Positions 56,846-64,000 of a stretch of 64,000 bases of DNA are shown piece after piece (position 1 is the first letter of the stretch; each line of letters starts with the position of its first letter). Source of the stretch: JBDTVS01 sp040007095 (GTDB lineage: Bacteria > Acidobacteriota > Vicinamibacteria > Vicinamibacterales > CAVVIG01). The DNA is taken from assembly GCA_040007095.1 (NCBI GenBank), contig JBDTVS010000008.1, forward strand, positions 1-64,000. The letters run 5' to 3'. A program made the translations under genes and the position numbers. The notes beneath the pieces were generated by a model. It saw only the letters and a list, made by a program, of their open reading frames with translations. It had not been told where the DNA came from and ran no database searches.

Positions 56846-57078
56846 CAGGCGACCCACCGCGACAGCGACGTGAGCAACACCCGCTGCGATCCGCCCGGCG
56901 TGCGAATCGTCTCGAGCCGCCCCTCGCGGATGCGGTTGTAGACCGTGCGGCGCGACACGTGCAGCCGCTGGGCGGCCTCATCGAGCGACACGCTCCGGCT
57001 GACCCGGGCCTCGGATGACCCGTCGGCGAGACGCGGTCGCTCCCCGTCACCGCGCGTCAGATCGTGGGGTTCGGGCAT
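56845..57078 (-). CDS. HTH DNA-binding protein upstream of Ku
   Basis: A 77-residue protein with an excisionase/MerR-like helix-turn-helix: SVSLDEAAQRLHVSRRTVYN RIREGRLETIRTPGG, then QRVLLTSLSRWVA. It is translationally coupled to Ku (TGATG) and directly follows the other HTH gene. It could be an autoregulator of the cluster. Confidence 0.75.
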   Translation of the reverse strand: MPEPHDLTRGDGERPRLADGSSEARVSRSVSLDEAAQRLHVSRRTVYNRIREGRLETIRTPGGSQRVLLTSLSRWVA

Positions 57079-57327
57079 TTACGCCCCGCCTCCGTTGCCG
57101 TGCCCGCTTGATCCGTTCGATCCGTTTACCCGATGCGCGAGCAAATAGGCGTCCACGTCGCGCGGGTCCACGCGGAGCCGAGCGCCCACGCGGTACGCGG
57201 GTAACTTCTTGTGCCGAATGAGGCGCCGCACCGTTTGTGGCTTGACGTCGAGTCGGTGCGCCACCTTGTGCACCGCGATCAGGTGTGGGAGATGGACGAG
57301 CGGCGAGAGCAGCGGATCGAGCGACAT
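57079..57327 (-). CDS. HTH DNA-binding protein, first gene of the Ku cluster
   Basis: An 82-residue protein from ATG 57327 with HTH core VHKVAHRLDVKPQTVRRLIR HKKLPAYRVG, RLRVDPRDVDAYLLAHRV and a Gly/Asn/Ser-rich tail. It is an excisionase-like small DNA-binding protein. It and the next HTH protein are related in layout but not obviously duplicates. A reverse-strand promoter lies just upstream. Confidence 0.75.
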   Translation of the reverse strand: MSLDPLLSPLVHLPHLIAVHKVAHRLDVKPQTVRRLIRHKKLPAYRVGARLRVDPRDVDAYLLAHRVNGSNGSSGHGNGGGA

Positions 57328-57350
57328 CAGGGGTGTCCTCGGAATGATGC

Positions 57351-57380
57351 ATCCTACCTGCGAGGTTTTCTGGGCCTCAA
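57351..57380 (-). promoter_or_regulatory. Probable promoter of the Ku cluster
   Basis: On the reverse strand TTGAGG (57375-57380) and TAGGAT (57351-57356) are separated by 18 bases, with the start codon 24 bases further on. The 180-base gap 57328-57506 holds this and the divergent start of the small gene at 57507. If used, the cluster can be expressed independently of the late operon, for example in a lysogen. Confidence 0.4.
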
Positions 57381-57506
57381 GCAAAACTTCGCGCTATCTC
57401 TGTGCATCTCGCTGTTCACACGGCGTGAGGAGCCCCCGCGTTCCGGCGCAAGCTGGGGTACGTCGGCGTTCCCGTCCACCTCGTATCCGCAAGGATTCCC
57501 CCTGTT

Positions 57507-57659
57507 ATGGCGGAGACCTCATCCGCCGGCGATCGATTCTTTATTACCCTGACCCGCGCGGAGGCAGAAGCGTTGGTCACGGTCCGATTGAAGTCCGACC
57601 ACGTCGACGGACTGCGCGCCCTGGCCAAGATCCTGACCGCCCTCGAGGCCTCGCGCTGA
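57507..57659 (+). CDS. Small protein before the HNH gene
   Basis: A 50-residue frame from ATG 57507. FFITLTRAEAEALVTVRLKS is strand-helix like; the last part LRALAKILTALEASR is a helix. Its TGA overlaps the ATG of the HNH gene (57659), so it is probably a real coupled gene. No family named. Confidence 0.5.
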   Translation: MAETSSAGDRFFITLTRAEAEALVTVRLKSDHVDGLRALAKILTALEASR

Positions 57660-57997
57660 TGGCCCTGGCGCCCCCTCGTCCGTGCTTCGTGAGGACGTGC
57701 CCCACGCTGAATTGCACCGAGCATCCGGTCGTGCCGTGGCGGCCGAACGTGGGCCCGCCGCCTCCGCGCATCCGCGGCCGCCAGCTGCAGCGGCTGCGCG
57801 CCCAGCTCTTCGCGCGTGCCCCGTGGTGTGTGCATTGCCTCGCGGCGGGCCGACGTACGCGCGCGACCATCCGCGACCACGTGATCCCTCTGGCCGAAGG
57901 TGGACGCGACGACCACACGAACGAACAAGCCTTATGCGTGGATTGCTCGGATGCGAAAACACGCGAGGAGTCGAAGCGGGGGATTCAACGGCGATGA
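57659..57997 (+). CDS. HNH endonuclease
   Basis: A 112-residue HNH nuclease, a frequent partner of terminase in HK97-type packaging. The beta-beta-alpha-metal core is ATIRDHVIPLAEGGRDDHTN, EQALCVDCSDAKTREE; zinc Cys pair WCVHCLAAG precedes. It is coupled to the small gene upstream and lies 213 bases before the small terminase gene, the usual HNH-terS-terL order. Confidence 0.88.
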   Translation: MALAPPRPCFVRTCPTLNCTEHPVVPWRPNVGPPPPRIRGRQLQRLRAQLFARAPWCVHCLAAGRRTRATIRDHVIPLAEGGRDDHTNEQALCVDCSDAKTREESKRGIQRR

Positions 57998-58210
57998 ACC
58001 GATCAACACCGGCGGGGGGGTGATCGTTTCTCCAGAGTCTGGGCGGCCGGGAAACCCGCTCAGGGTCAAACGCAGCTTTGAGTCGTTTCAAAAGTTCGTC
58101 GATCGCCCGCTGTTGTCGGGACGATCGCTCGAACGTGGCGTGATTTGTTGATCGGGCCTGCCGCAACTGGCGGCGTTTTCAAAAGAATCAAAAACGGGAG
58201 GGCGTCAGGA

Positions 58211-58753
58211 ATGGGAGGGCGAGGCAGCGGCGGCCGGCGCGTCGGATCGGGGCGCAAAGGCAAGCGCTCGGTCGTCGTGCGGCATCCCAGCGCGCCGGTC
58301 ACCGCGCCGATCGACACGTTCGACCCGCCGGCCGAGCTGCAGGGGTCGACGTCGGAGCTCGCGAATCTCACATCGCAACTCGCGTTCCTGCAGCAGGCGG
58401 CGCGACCCGGGGATCTGAACCCGCAGATCGCCGAGCTGCAGACCCGCATCGACGAACTCGAGGGCCGGGCCCACGCGCTGGCCATCTGGCACGAGCTGGC
58501 GCCGTCCGCGTTTGCGAAACGGACGTTGACGCCAGAGACGGCGGCGGCGTTCGTGATGCTCTGCCGCGCCGTGGTGCAGGAGCGCGCCCTCTCAGCGTCA
58601 CCGGCGGCCGCCGGCGGACCCAACCACCGGGGTCTGATGCACCGCGTCGCGACCTGGATGAAGGACTTCTGCCTCTCGCCGTTCGGCAAGCCGCTGTCTG
58701 AGGCGAAGCCGGCGGCGGCCGTCGTGTCGAAATGGGCCGGACTCCTCCGGTGA
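58211..58753 (+). CDS. terS: Terminase small subunit
   Basis: A 180-residue protein from ATG 58211. The basic Gly-rich N-terminus (GGRGSGGRRVGSGRKGKRS) and the P27-like helical core (NPQIAELQTRIDELEGRAHA; LTPETAAAFVMLCRAVVQER), and the position directly before terL, define it as the DNA-recognition subunit of the packaging motor. The 213 bases upstream (57998-58210) show no gene and may hold the packaging start site. It overlaps the next gene. Confidence 0.8.
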   Translation: MGGRGSGGRRVGSGRKGKRSVVVRHPSAPVTAPIDTFDPPAELQGSTSELANLTSQLAFLQQAARPGDLNPQIAELQTRIDELEGRAHALAIWHELAPSAFAKRTLTPETAAAFVMLCRAVVQERALSASPAAAGGPNHRGLMHRVATWMKDFCLSPFGKPLSEAKPAAAVVSKWAGLLR

Positions 58754-59652
58754 CGGGCAACCCGGGATCCGATCGCAAGGTCGCGATCATCAACCAGCTG
58801 ACGCACACGAAAGGCCCGTTTGCTGGCCAGCCCTTCAACTTGCGGCCGTGGCAGGAGCGCGACATCGTGCGCCCGCTCTTCCAGACGACGCCGGACGGGC
58901 GGCGGCAATACCGGACGTGTCTGCTCATGATGCCGCGCAAGAACGGGAAGAGCGAGATCGCGGCGGCGTTCGCAATCGATGGGCTGATATTTGATGGCGA
59001 GCTCGGCGGGGAAGTGTATTCGTGCGCGGCGGACACGGAGCAGGCGGCGATTGTCTTCAACGTCGCCGAGCAGATGATCCGCAACGACCCGGAGCTCCTG
59101 GCCGAAGTCGAGATCGTCCATTCGAAGCTCCGGATGATTCACCGCGCCAGCGGCACGATCTATCGCGCGATCTCGGCGGAAGCCTACAGCAAGCACGGGT
59201 TCAACGCGTCCCGGATCATCTACGACGAGCTCCACGCGGCACCCAGTCGCGACTTGTTCGACGTGCTGACGACGTCGATGGGCGCGCGGGACCAGCCGCT
59301 GTTGATCGCGATCTCGACCGCCGGCTACGACCGGCATTCGATCTTGTGGGAGATGTACGACCACGCCCGCAAAGTGAAGGAACACCCGGCGCTCGATCCG
59401 ACCTTCCTCCCGATTCTCTACGAAGCGCCGGCCGACGCCGATTGGACGAGCGAGGCCGTGTGGCATCAGGCCAACCCCGCGCTCGGGGATTTCCGCAGCC
59501 TCGAGGAAATGCGGATCGCGTGCAAGCGGGCCCAGGAAATCCCGGCGCAGGAGATGACGTTCCGACGGCTGTATCTCGATCAGTGGACGGAAAGCGCCGA
59601 ACGGTGGGTGAGTCTGACCGCCTGGGATGCGTGCGACGTGGTGGCCGCATGA
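58750..59652 (+). CDS. terL: Terminase large subunit, ATPase half
   Basis: A 300-residue protein carrying the N-terminal ATPase of a TerL (terminase_1 type). Motifs: FNLRPWQERDIVRPLF (adenine-binding), MMPRKNGKSEIAAAFAIDGL (Walker A-like), YSCAADTEQAAIVFNVAEQM, IIYDELHAAPS (Walker B with Glu), ISTAGYDRHSILW (coupling motif). It stops after RWVSLTAWDACD, exactly where single-chain TerLs lead into the nuclease. GTG 58750 is on the terS stop; ATG 58732 is an alternative. Its last codons are a 15-bp direct repeat also found at the end of the nuclease ORF. Confidence 0.9.
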   Translation: MTGNPGSDRKVAIINQLTHTKGPFAGQPFNLRPWQERDIVRPLFQTTPDGRRQYRTCLLMMPRKNGKSEIAAAFAIDGLIFDGELGGEVYSCAADTEQAAIVFNVAEQMIRNDPELLAEVEIVHSKLRMIHRASGTIYRAISAEAYSKHGFNASRIIYDELHAAPSRDLFDVLTTSMGARDQPLLIAISTAGYDRHSILWEMYDHARKVKEHPALDPTFLPILYEAPADADWTSEAVWHQANPALGDFRSLEEMRIACKRAQEIPAQEMTFRRLYLDQWTESAERWVSLTAWDACDVVAA

Positions 59653-60308
59653 CGCGCGAAGAATACCGCGCGCGATTGAAGGGCCGGCGCTGCTACGTCG
59701 GTCTGGATCTGTCGTCGACGAAGGACCTGTCCGCGGCCGTCGGCGTCTTCCCCGACGACGAGGGCACGGGCTTCGATGTCCTCCCGCAGTTCTTTATGCC
59801 GCAGGAGAACATCCTCGAGCGCGTCACGCGGGACCGGGTGCCGTACGACGAGTGGGCCCGGCTCGGATTCCTCATTCCGACGCCCGGCAACGTCGTCGAC
59901 TACGAATACATCCGGCGCGAGCTGAACGCCTGGGCCCTCGAGTTCGACGTACGCGAGCTCGCGTTCGATCCCTGGAATGCGACCGACCTGATGACCCGGC
60001 TCCAGGAGCAGGACGGCTTCGTGTGTGTCCCGATCCGGCAGGGGTTCCGATCGCTGTCGGCGCCAACGAAGTCGCTCGAGACCGCCATCCTCGCCAGGCG
60101 GCTGCGGCATGACGGACACCCCGTGCTCCGGTGGTGCATCGGGAACGCCGCCGCGGAGCAGGACGCGACGGGGAACATCAAGCTCTCGAAGAAGGTCTCG
60201 ACGGAACGGATTGACGGCGCGTCCGCCCTCATCAACGCGGTCGATCGGATGGATCGCCATTGGGAGACCGACGAGCCCTCAGACGGCCCGCTGGTGGTGG
60301 CCGCATGA
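59638..60308 (+). repeat. 15-bp junction repeats (59638-59652 and 60294-60308)
   Basis: GTGGTGGCCGCATGA is identical at both places and in both carries the ATGA stop/start overlap (VVAA, stop). It brackets the nuclease ORF. Confidence 0.9.
59649..60308 (+). CDS. Terminase large subunit, nuclease half
   Basis: A 219-residue protein with the RNase H-like nuclease domain of a TerL: RCYVGLDLSSTKDLSAAVGV (first Asp), FDVRELAFDPWNATDLMTRL (second acidic), AIINAVDRMDR-like C-terminal acidic region (DGASALINAVDRMDRHWE). In most HK97-type phages this domain is fused to the ATPase. Here it is a separate, ATGA-overlapped gene. All three acidic positions appear present, so the nuclease should be active if it associates with the ATPase. 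Confidence 0.88.
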   Translation: MTREEYRARLKGRRCYVGLDLSSTKDLSAAVGVFPDDEGTGFDVLPQFFMPQENILERVTRDRVPYDEWARLGFLIPTPGNVVDYEYIRRELNAWALEFDVRELAFDPWNATDLMTRLQEQDGFVCVPIRQGFRSLSAPTKSLETAILARRLRHDGHPVLRWCIGNAAAEQDATGNIKLSKKVSTERIDGASALINAVDRMDRHWETDEPSDGPLVVAA

Positions 60309-60487
60309 AGCGGGCCCATCCCGGCCGCCCTCCGCTCGACGACGACGATCCGTCAGTTGATGTGCATCTACGGATGCCGTCGAAGCAGTACGACGACGCC
60401 TATAAACGTGCAGGACGGGAGCGCGTCAGCGTGCCAGAACAGATTCGGAAGGACATGCGCGACGCGGCTCAACGGACGAAGGCGTAG
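60305..60487 (+). CDS. Small RHH-like protein
   Basis: A 60-residue protein from ATG 60305 on the previous stop. VDVHLRMPSKQYDDAYKRAG followed by VSVPEQIRKDMRDA fits a ribbon-helix-helix. It probably regulates or assists the packaging genes; it has no toxin partner next to it. The gap 60488-60662 has no recognised signal. Confidence 0.6.
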   Translation: MKRAHPGRPPLDDDDPSVDVHLRMPSKQYDDAYKRAGRERVSVPEQIRKDMRDAAQRTKA

Positions 60488-60662
60488 GATCCGCGCGTGG
60501 GAAAAACAAAAACGCCCCGAAAACATGTGTTCGGCGACTCGAACCTCGCCCTGGTGAAAGGCGACAGCCGGAGTTGCGCCTCGTAACACCTCCCGCCGAA
60601 TTTCGGGACTCAAAATAGGCCGTTCCACCTCAGCGTTCCACACTGCCACGTGTGGCTGTCTA

Positions 60663-60890
60663 GTGCGCTGGCTGTGCTTCTGGCAACCGCCGTGTGTGCG
60701 ACGGCGGGTGATTGTGAATCTGCAACACGACTCGACGGAGGCCTTCGAGGGCGTCCTCTGGTCGTATCGCGGGGGCTGGCTCACCCTGCGGGATGTGTCG
60801 GGCCTGAAGGCGGGGCAAGCGCCCGCGAAGATCCCCGGCGATCTGGTGATTCACCGGTCGAACGTCGCGTTCACGCAGGTGCTGCCGTGA
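60663..60890 (+). CDS. Small conserved protein before portal
   Basis: A 75-residue protein (VIVNLQHDSTEAFEGVLWSY RGGWLTLRDV, GDLVIHRSNVAFTQVLP). Short beta-rich proteins of this type occur before the portal in many HK97-type phages and are probably structural or regulatory. The stop overlaps the GTG start of the portal. Confidence 0.65.
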   Translation: MRWLCFWQPPCVRRRVIVNLQHDSTEAFEGVLWSYRGGWLTLRDVSGLKAGQAPAKIPGDLVIHRSNVAFTQVLP

Positions 60891-62381
60891 TTGTCCGCAC
60901 ATTCGACGGGCTGCAGGCGCTGACGACGCCGCCGCCGACCTGGCAGATGTCCGGGTCGAGCGCCGGGTCGCTCCATCTCTACGACTATCGGCACACCTAT
61001 GCCGAGATTTACCGCACCCAGCCAAACGTGCGGATCTGCGTCGACTTCCTCGCGCGCAACATCGCCCATGTCGGCCTCCAGGTGTTCCGCCGCGTGTCGG
61101 ACACGGACCGCGTGCGGCTGGTCGATCACGATCTCGCGAAGTGGCTCGGCCGCCCCAACCCCGCGACCACCCGCTTTCGGCTCATCGAGAGCCTGGTGAG
61201 CGATCTCGGGATCTACTTCAATGCGTACTGGCTCAAGGTCCGCCACCGCGGCGGCGATGGCCGGCCCGCGATCGGGCTCGTACGCCTACCGCCCGAAGAG
61301 ATGGAACCCAAGGGCGGACTCCTCCCGACGCACTTCGACTGGACCGTCAACGGGCGGATGCAGCGCCTCGAGCTCTCCGAGGTGGTCTACTTCAACGGCT
61401 ACAACCCCCTGAACCCCCTGATGGGCCTGTCGCCCCTCGAGACCCTGCGTCGGATCCTGGCCGAAGAAGCCGCCGCGGGCGAGCACCGTGAAGGGTTCTG
61501 GCGGAATGCCTCACGCGCGCCGGGGTTCATCACGCGACCGAAAGAGGTCAAGCGCTACAACAAAGACCAGGCGGCCGACTGGCGCGCACAGTTTCAAGCC
61601 CTCTACGGCGGGACCAGCAACACGATGCTCCTGCAGGAAGGCGAGACCTACACCCAGGGATCGTTCTCCGCGAAGGACTCGGAATATACGATTGGCGGCA
61701 AGCTCCGGCGCGAAGTCTGCGCGGCCGAGTATCAGATCCCTCAGCCCTTCGTCGGGATTCTCGACCACGCGACCCTTCAGCAACATCAAAGAGCAACACA
61801 AGAACCTCTACCAGGACTGCCTCGGGCCGTGGTTCGAGCACATCGACCAGGAGGTCGAGCGCCAGGGTCTGATCGAGTGCGACGACCAACGCGACGTGTA
61901 TCTCGAGTTCAACATCGCGGCCAAGCTCGCCGGCAGCTTCGAAGAGCAGTCGAATTCGCTGTCGGTGGCGGTCGGCAAGCCCTACATGAAGGTCAACGAA
62001 GCGCGCGCGAAGGTCAACCTCCCGCGCGATGAGGACCCAGCGTCCGATGAGATCGCCCCGCAACAGGGGGGGCCGTCCGATGCGACCGCGCATCCGGCCG
62101 AACCGCCGGCGAAGGGCATGGTGCGGACCGATGATCCCGCGCCGGACGACGCCGACGCGATGGTCATCAGGCCCATTCTCGAGGCGCACCGCACGCGCCA
62201 AGCGGCCCGGCTCGAGAAATGGCCCGTCGCTGAGCGCCCCGCGGCGTTCTTCGCCCACTTTGATCGGTGGACCCGCGAGCTCGCCGCGGATCTGACGCCG
62301 ATCGTTGGGGTCGAGGAGGCCGGCCACCTCGCCGTGCAGATCAACATCCGGACGCTCGATGCGCTGGAGACTGCGGCATGA
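60887..62381 (+). pseudogene. Portal protein with a one-base frameshift
   Basis: A phage portal (HK97 type), the dodecameric ring at the capsid vertex. Frame one (from GTG 60887) reads RICVDFLARNIAHVGLQVFR, GYNPLNPLMGLSPLETLRRI, AADWRAQFQALYGG, and IPQPFVGILDHAT. Homology then continues in the next frame as FSNIKEQHKNLYQDCLGPWF, EHIDQEVERQGLIECDDQRD and YLEFNIAAKLAGSF to 62381. Removing one C from the CCC at 61773-61775 restores a normal 497-residue portal. It is a mutation, or a sequencing or assembly error; no slippery signal for programmed shifting is visible. Confidence 0.85.
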
Positions 62382-63373
62382 AGCCAGACCGTTACGCGCA
62401 CATCCTCAGCTTCGTGGTCTCGCACCCGTGGGCGATCCTGCCGGAGTGGGGCCCCGTGATCGCCGGGACGCTCGCGCGACACATCGCCGGCGTCGAGTCG
62501 ACCGCGGAAATCGCGGCCGCGCTGGTGAACCGGAAGAACCTGCCCCAGCCGAAAGTCGGGAGTGTCGCGATCATCCCGGTGTACGGGGCGATCGCGCCCC
62601 GCATGAATCTGTTCAGCGAGTACTCGGGCGGTACGACCTTCGAAAAGCTGACCAGCCAACTGCGCCAGGCGATGGCGAACGCGGACGTGAAAACGATCCT
62701 GCTCGACATCGATTCCCCGGGCGGCAGCGTCGCGGGGTGCGCGGAATTCACGGCCGAGCTGATGCGCGCGCGCACGAAGAAGCCGATTCTCGCGCAAGCG
62801 CAGTTCACGATGGCGTCGGCCGCCTATCACCTGGCCTCGGCGGCCACCGAAATCATCGCGGCCCCCTCCGCGTTCGTCGGATCGATCGGCTGCTACTGGA
62901 TGCACGACGACCTGTCCGCCGCGCTCGAGCAGCTGGGGATCAAGCGGACGTTTGTCTCCGCCGGCGAAGGAAAACTGGACGGGAACGAGACCGAGCCGAT
63001 CAGCAAAGCCGCGGAAGCGCGTCGCAAAGCCATCGTCGACACGATGTACGGCCAGTTTGTCGACGCCGTCGTCGCGGGCCGTGGTAAAGGGATGACCCCC
63101 GACCGCGTCCGGTCGGAGTGGAAGGCCTACGTCTATGGATCCACCGACGCCCTGGCCCTCGGGATGGTCGATCGGGTCGCCACGCTCGACGAGACCCTGA
63201 CGCGGCTCTTGACCGACTCGACGGATCCCGCGGATCAGCGCGCCCTCGTGACCCTCTCGACGCCCAACGCCACCGACCAGGAGCCGCCGATCGCGGCCAC
63301 GTCGCAGGAGCGGACGGCGGACACCGCGTGGCAGAACGCGATCGAACGCGAACTGCAGCAACTCGACTTCTGA
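62378..63373 (+). CDS. S49/ClpP-type prohead protease
   Basis: A 331-residue SppA-like serine protease that trims the capsid scaffold. Motifs: GSVAIIPVYGAIAPRMN, LLDIDSPGGSVAGCAEFTAE (oxyanion strand), FTMASAAYHLASAATEIIAA with the nucleophile Ser, and FVGSIGCYWMHDD. ATG 62378 is on the portal stop. It precedes the capsid gene by 14 bases, the usual protease-capsid order. Confidence 0.9.
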   Translation: MKPDRYAHILSFVVSHPWAILPEWGPVIAGTLARHIAGVESTAEIAAALVNRKNLPQPKVGSVAIIPVYGAIAPRMNLFSEYSGGTTFEKLTSQLRQAMANADVKTILLDIDSPGGSVAGCAEFTAELMRARTKKPILAQAQFTMASAAYHLASAATEIIAAPSAFVGSIGCYWMHDDLSAALEQLGIKRTFVSAGEGKLDGNETEPISKAAEARRKAIVDTMYGQFVDAVVAGRGKGMTPDRVRSEWKAYVYGSTDALALGMVDRVATLDETLTRLLTDSTDPADQRALVTLSTPNATDQEPPIAATSQERTADTAWQNAIERELQQLDF

Positions 63374-63387
63374 AGGACCGAATCATC

Positions 63388-64000
63388 ATGAACGTCACCC
63401 AGCTCGAAGCCAATCTCCGCGCCAAGCAGACCGAGATCAAAACGCTGATCGAAACGCAGATGCGCGCCTGCGAGACGTACGCGACGCCGGCGTCGGCCGA
63501 CGGCAAGATCCCGGAAGTCAAAGGCCGTCTGCGCACCGACGAGGAAAAGGCCGCGGTCCAGCAGCTGCTCGACGAGGCGAAAGGCATCAAGTCCCGCATC
63601 GACGGCGCCGCCGGCGACGCGAACCTCCTGGCGGAAGTCGAGCGTCTGACCGCCGGCATGACCGAGCGCCCGGCGAGTGGGACGGGCCACCAGGCGACGC
63701 GCGAGACGCGATCGATGGGCGCGCAGTTCGTCAGCGATCCGGCGATTCGCGCGTTTATCAAGCACGGGGGCCACCAGGTCCAGCAGGGCGTCATCTTCAC
63801 GTCGCCCGCGGTGGATCTGCAGGCGACCCTGCTCGACACGTCGGGCGGATCCGGTGGCCCGCTCATCACCCCGGACTATCGCCCCGGCGTCCTCATGATC
63901 GGGTTGCGCCGGACCGTGGTCGCGGATCTCATCGCGCCCGGCACGACCGACAGCAACGCGATCATCTACATGAAGGAACTCGCCGAGACCAACGCGGCCG
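63388..64000 (+). CDS. HK97-type major capsid protein (3' end outside window)
   Basis: The first 204 residues. The N-terminal 100 residues form a coiled-coil delta (scaffold) domain rich in Lys/Glu/Gln (NVTQLEANLRAKQTEIKTLI, EEKAAVQQLLDEAKGIKSRI), which the S49 protease would cut. The mature shell domain begins near AGTGH-like linker and reads GVIFTSPAVDLQATLLDTSG, then PLITPDYRPGVLMIGLRRTV and VADLIAPGTTDSNAIIYM, typical of HK97-fold strands. The frame is open to the window end. Confidence 0.9.
   Translation, partial: MNVTQLEANLRAKQTEIKTLIETQMRACETYATPASADGKIPEVKGRLRTDEEKAAVQQLLDEAKGIKSRIDGAAGDANLLAEVERLTAGMTERPASGTGHQATRETRSMGAQFVSDPAIRAFIKHGGHQVQQGVIFTSPAVDLQATLLDTSGGSGGPLITPDYRPGVLMIGLRRTVVADLIAPGTTDSNAIIYMKELAETNAA

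Larger units (their letters stand above)
42762..64000. mobile_element. Prophage (right end outside window)
   Basis: Over 21 kb of phage gene order: integrase, repressor/Cro switch, replication initiator with iterons, many tiny overlapping genes, Ku cluster, HNH, small and large terminase, portal, S49 protease, HK97 capsid. The left boundary is the tRNA-Lys fragment. Tail and lysis genes should be to the right. The frameshifted portal may mean it is defective. Confidence 0.92.

Noticed and set aside
57519..58166. Reverse frame ending near the HNH/terminase gap, with RAIDELLKRLKAAFDPE
   Set aside because: The phrase looks protein-like but the rest is random, and the frame is antisense to the HNH gene.
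61760..61800. Programmed translational frameshift in the portal gene
   Set aside because: No slippery heptamer, rare codon or strong downstream structure; portals do not use shifting. A one-base insertion is simpler.
42762..64000. CRISPR arrays, or known defence islands
   Set aside because: No regularly spaced direct repeats of 24-40 bp were seen; the iterons are too short and irregularly spaced to be a CRISPR array.

Overview
The window is high-GC bacterial DNA. Its gene mix fits an Acidobacteriota (Vicinamibacteria-like) chromosome: many secreted alpha/beta hydrolases and amidases, a cytochrome c/PQQ dehydrogenase fusion, TPR and ankyrin proteins, large GT-C-like membrane proteins, and short degenerate intergenic repeats. 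This taxonomic guess is inference; no rRNA or other marker is present.

Chromosomal part (1 to about 41.1 kb). A family 2 glycosyltransferase (cut by the window edge) and a PHP phosphoesterase come first, then a secreted hydrolase, polyphosphate kinase, a secreted type I phosphodiesterase, a TPR lipoprotein, and a membrane-anchored TIR-domain protein whose start overlaps the gene before it. A phosphate block follows: glgC diverges from a DUF47/PitA transporter pair, with heptamer repeats at an exact 11-bp period between them (a possible Pho box), and a PhoR/PhoB-type two-component system reads toward the block. Next are a NicO-family transporter, a compact envelope-stress-like operon (two LiaI/LiaF-like membrane proteins, a LytS-type kinase and a LytTR regulator), a decayed alpha-galactosidase remnant, three large GT-C-like membrane proteins, the cytochrome c/PQQ dehydrogenase, an aldose epimerase-like protein, DoxX, an epoxide-hydrolase-like enzyme, an ankyrin protein, an amidase and a ParD/ParE pair with a shortened toxin.

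Integration hot spot (41.1 to 42.8 kb). Two direct copies of the 3' half of a tRNA-Lys(TTT) gene flank about 1.6 kb of wreckage: a frameshifted phage-island gene and the C-terminal half of a tyrosine recombinase. The second copy is also the left attachment site of a larger prophage.

Prophage (42.8 kb to beyond the right edge). It begins with a tyrosine integrase and a CI/Cro-like switch, then a serine recombinase and a replication module. That module has a short leader ORF with a strong Shine-Dalgarno, an initiator with a DnaA domain I-like C-terminus, and a cluster of 13-bp iterons inside the initiator gene. A J-domain protein and about twenty tiny overlapping genes follow, many with Cys-rich zinc ribbons or helix-turn-helix domains. 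A reverse-strand cluster encodes two DNA-binding proteins and a Ku end-binding protein. The packaging and head genes then read rightward: HNH endonuclease, small terminase, a large terminase split into two overlapping ORFs, portal (one-base frameshift), S49 prohead protease and an HK97-type capsid cut by the window end. No tail genes and no right attachment site lie inside the window.

The most unusual signals are: the initiator-embedded iteron origin; the phage Ku cluster; three places where one gene is bracketed by direct repeats that span the overlapping stop/start junctions; a perfect 18-bp inverted repeat inside a two-HTH gene; and the stacked tRNA-Lys integrations.
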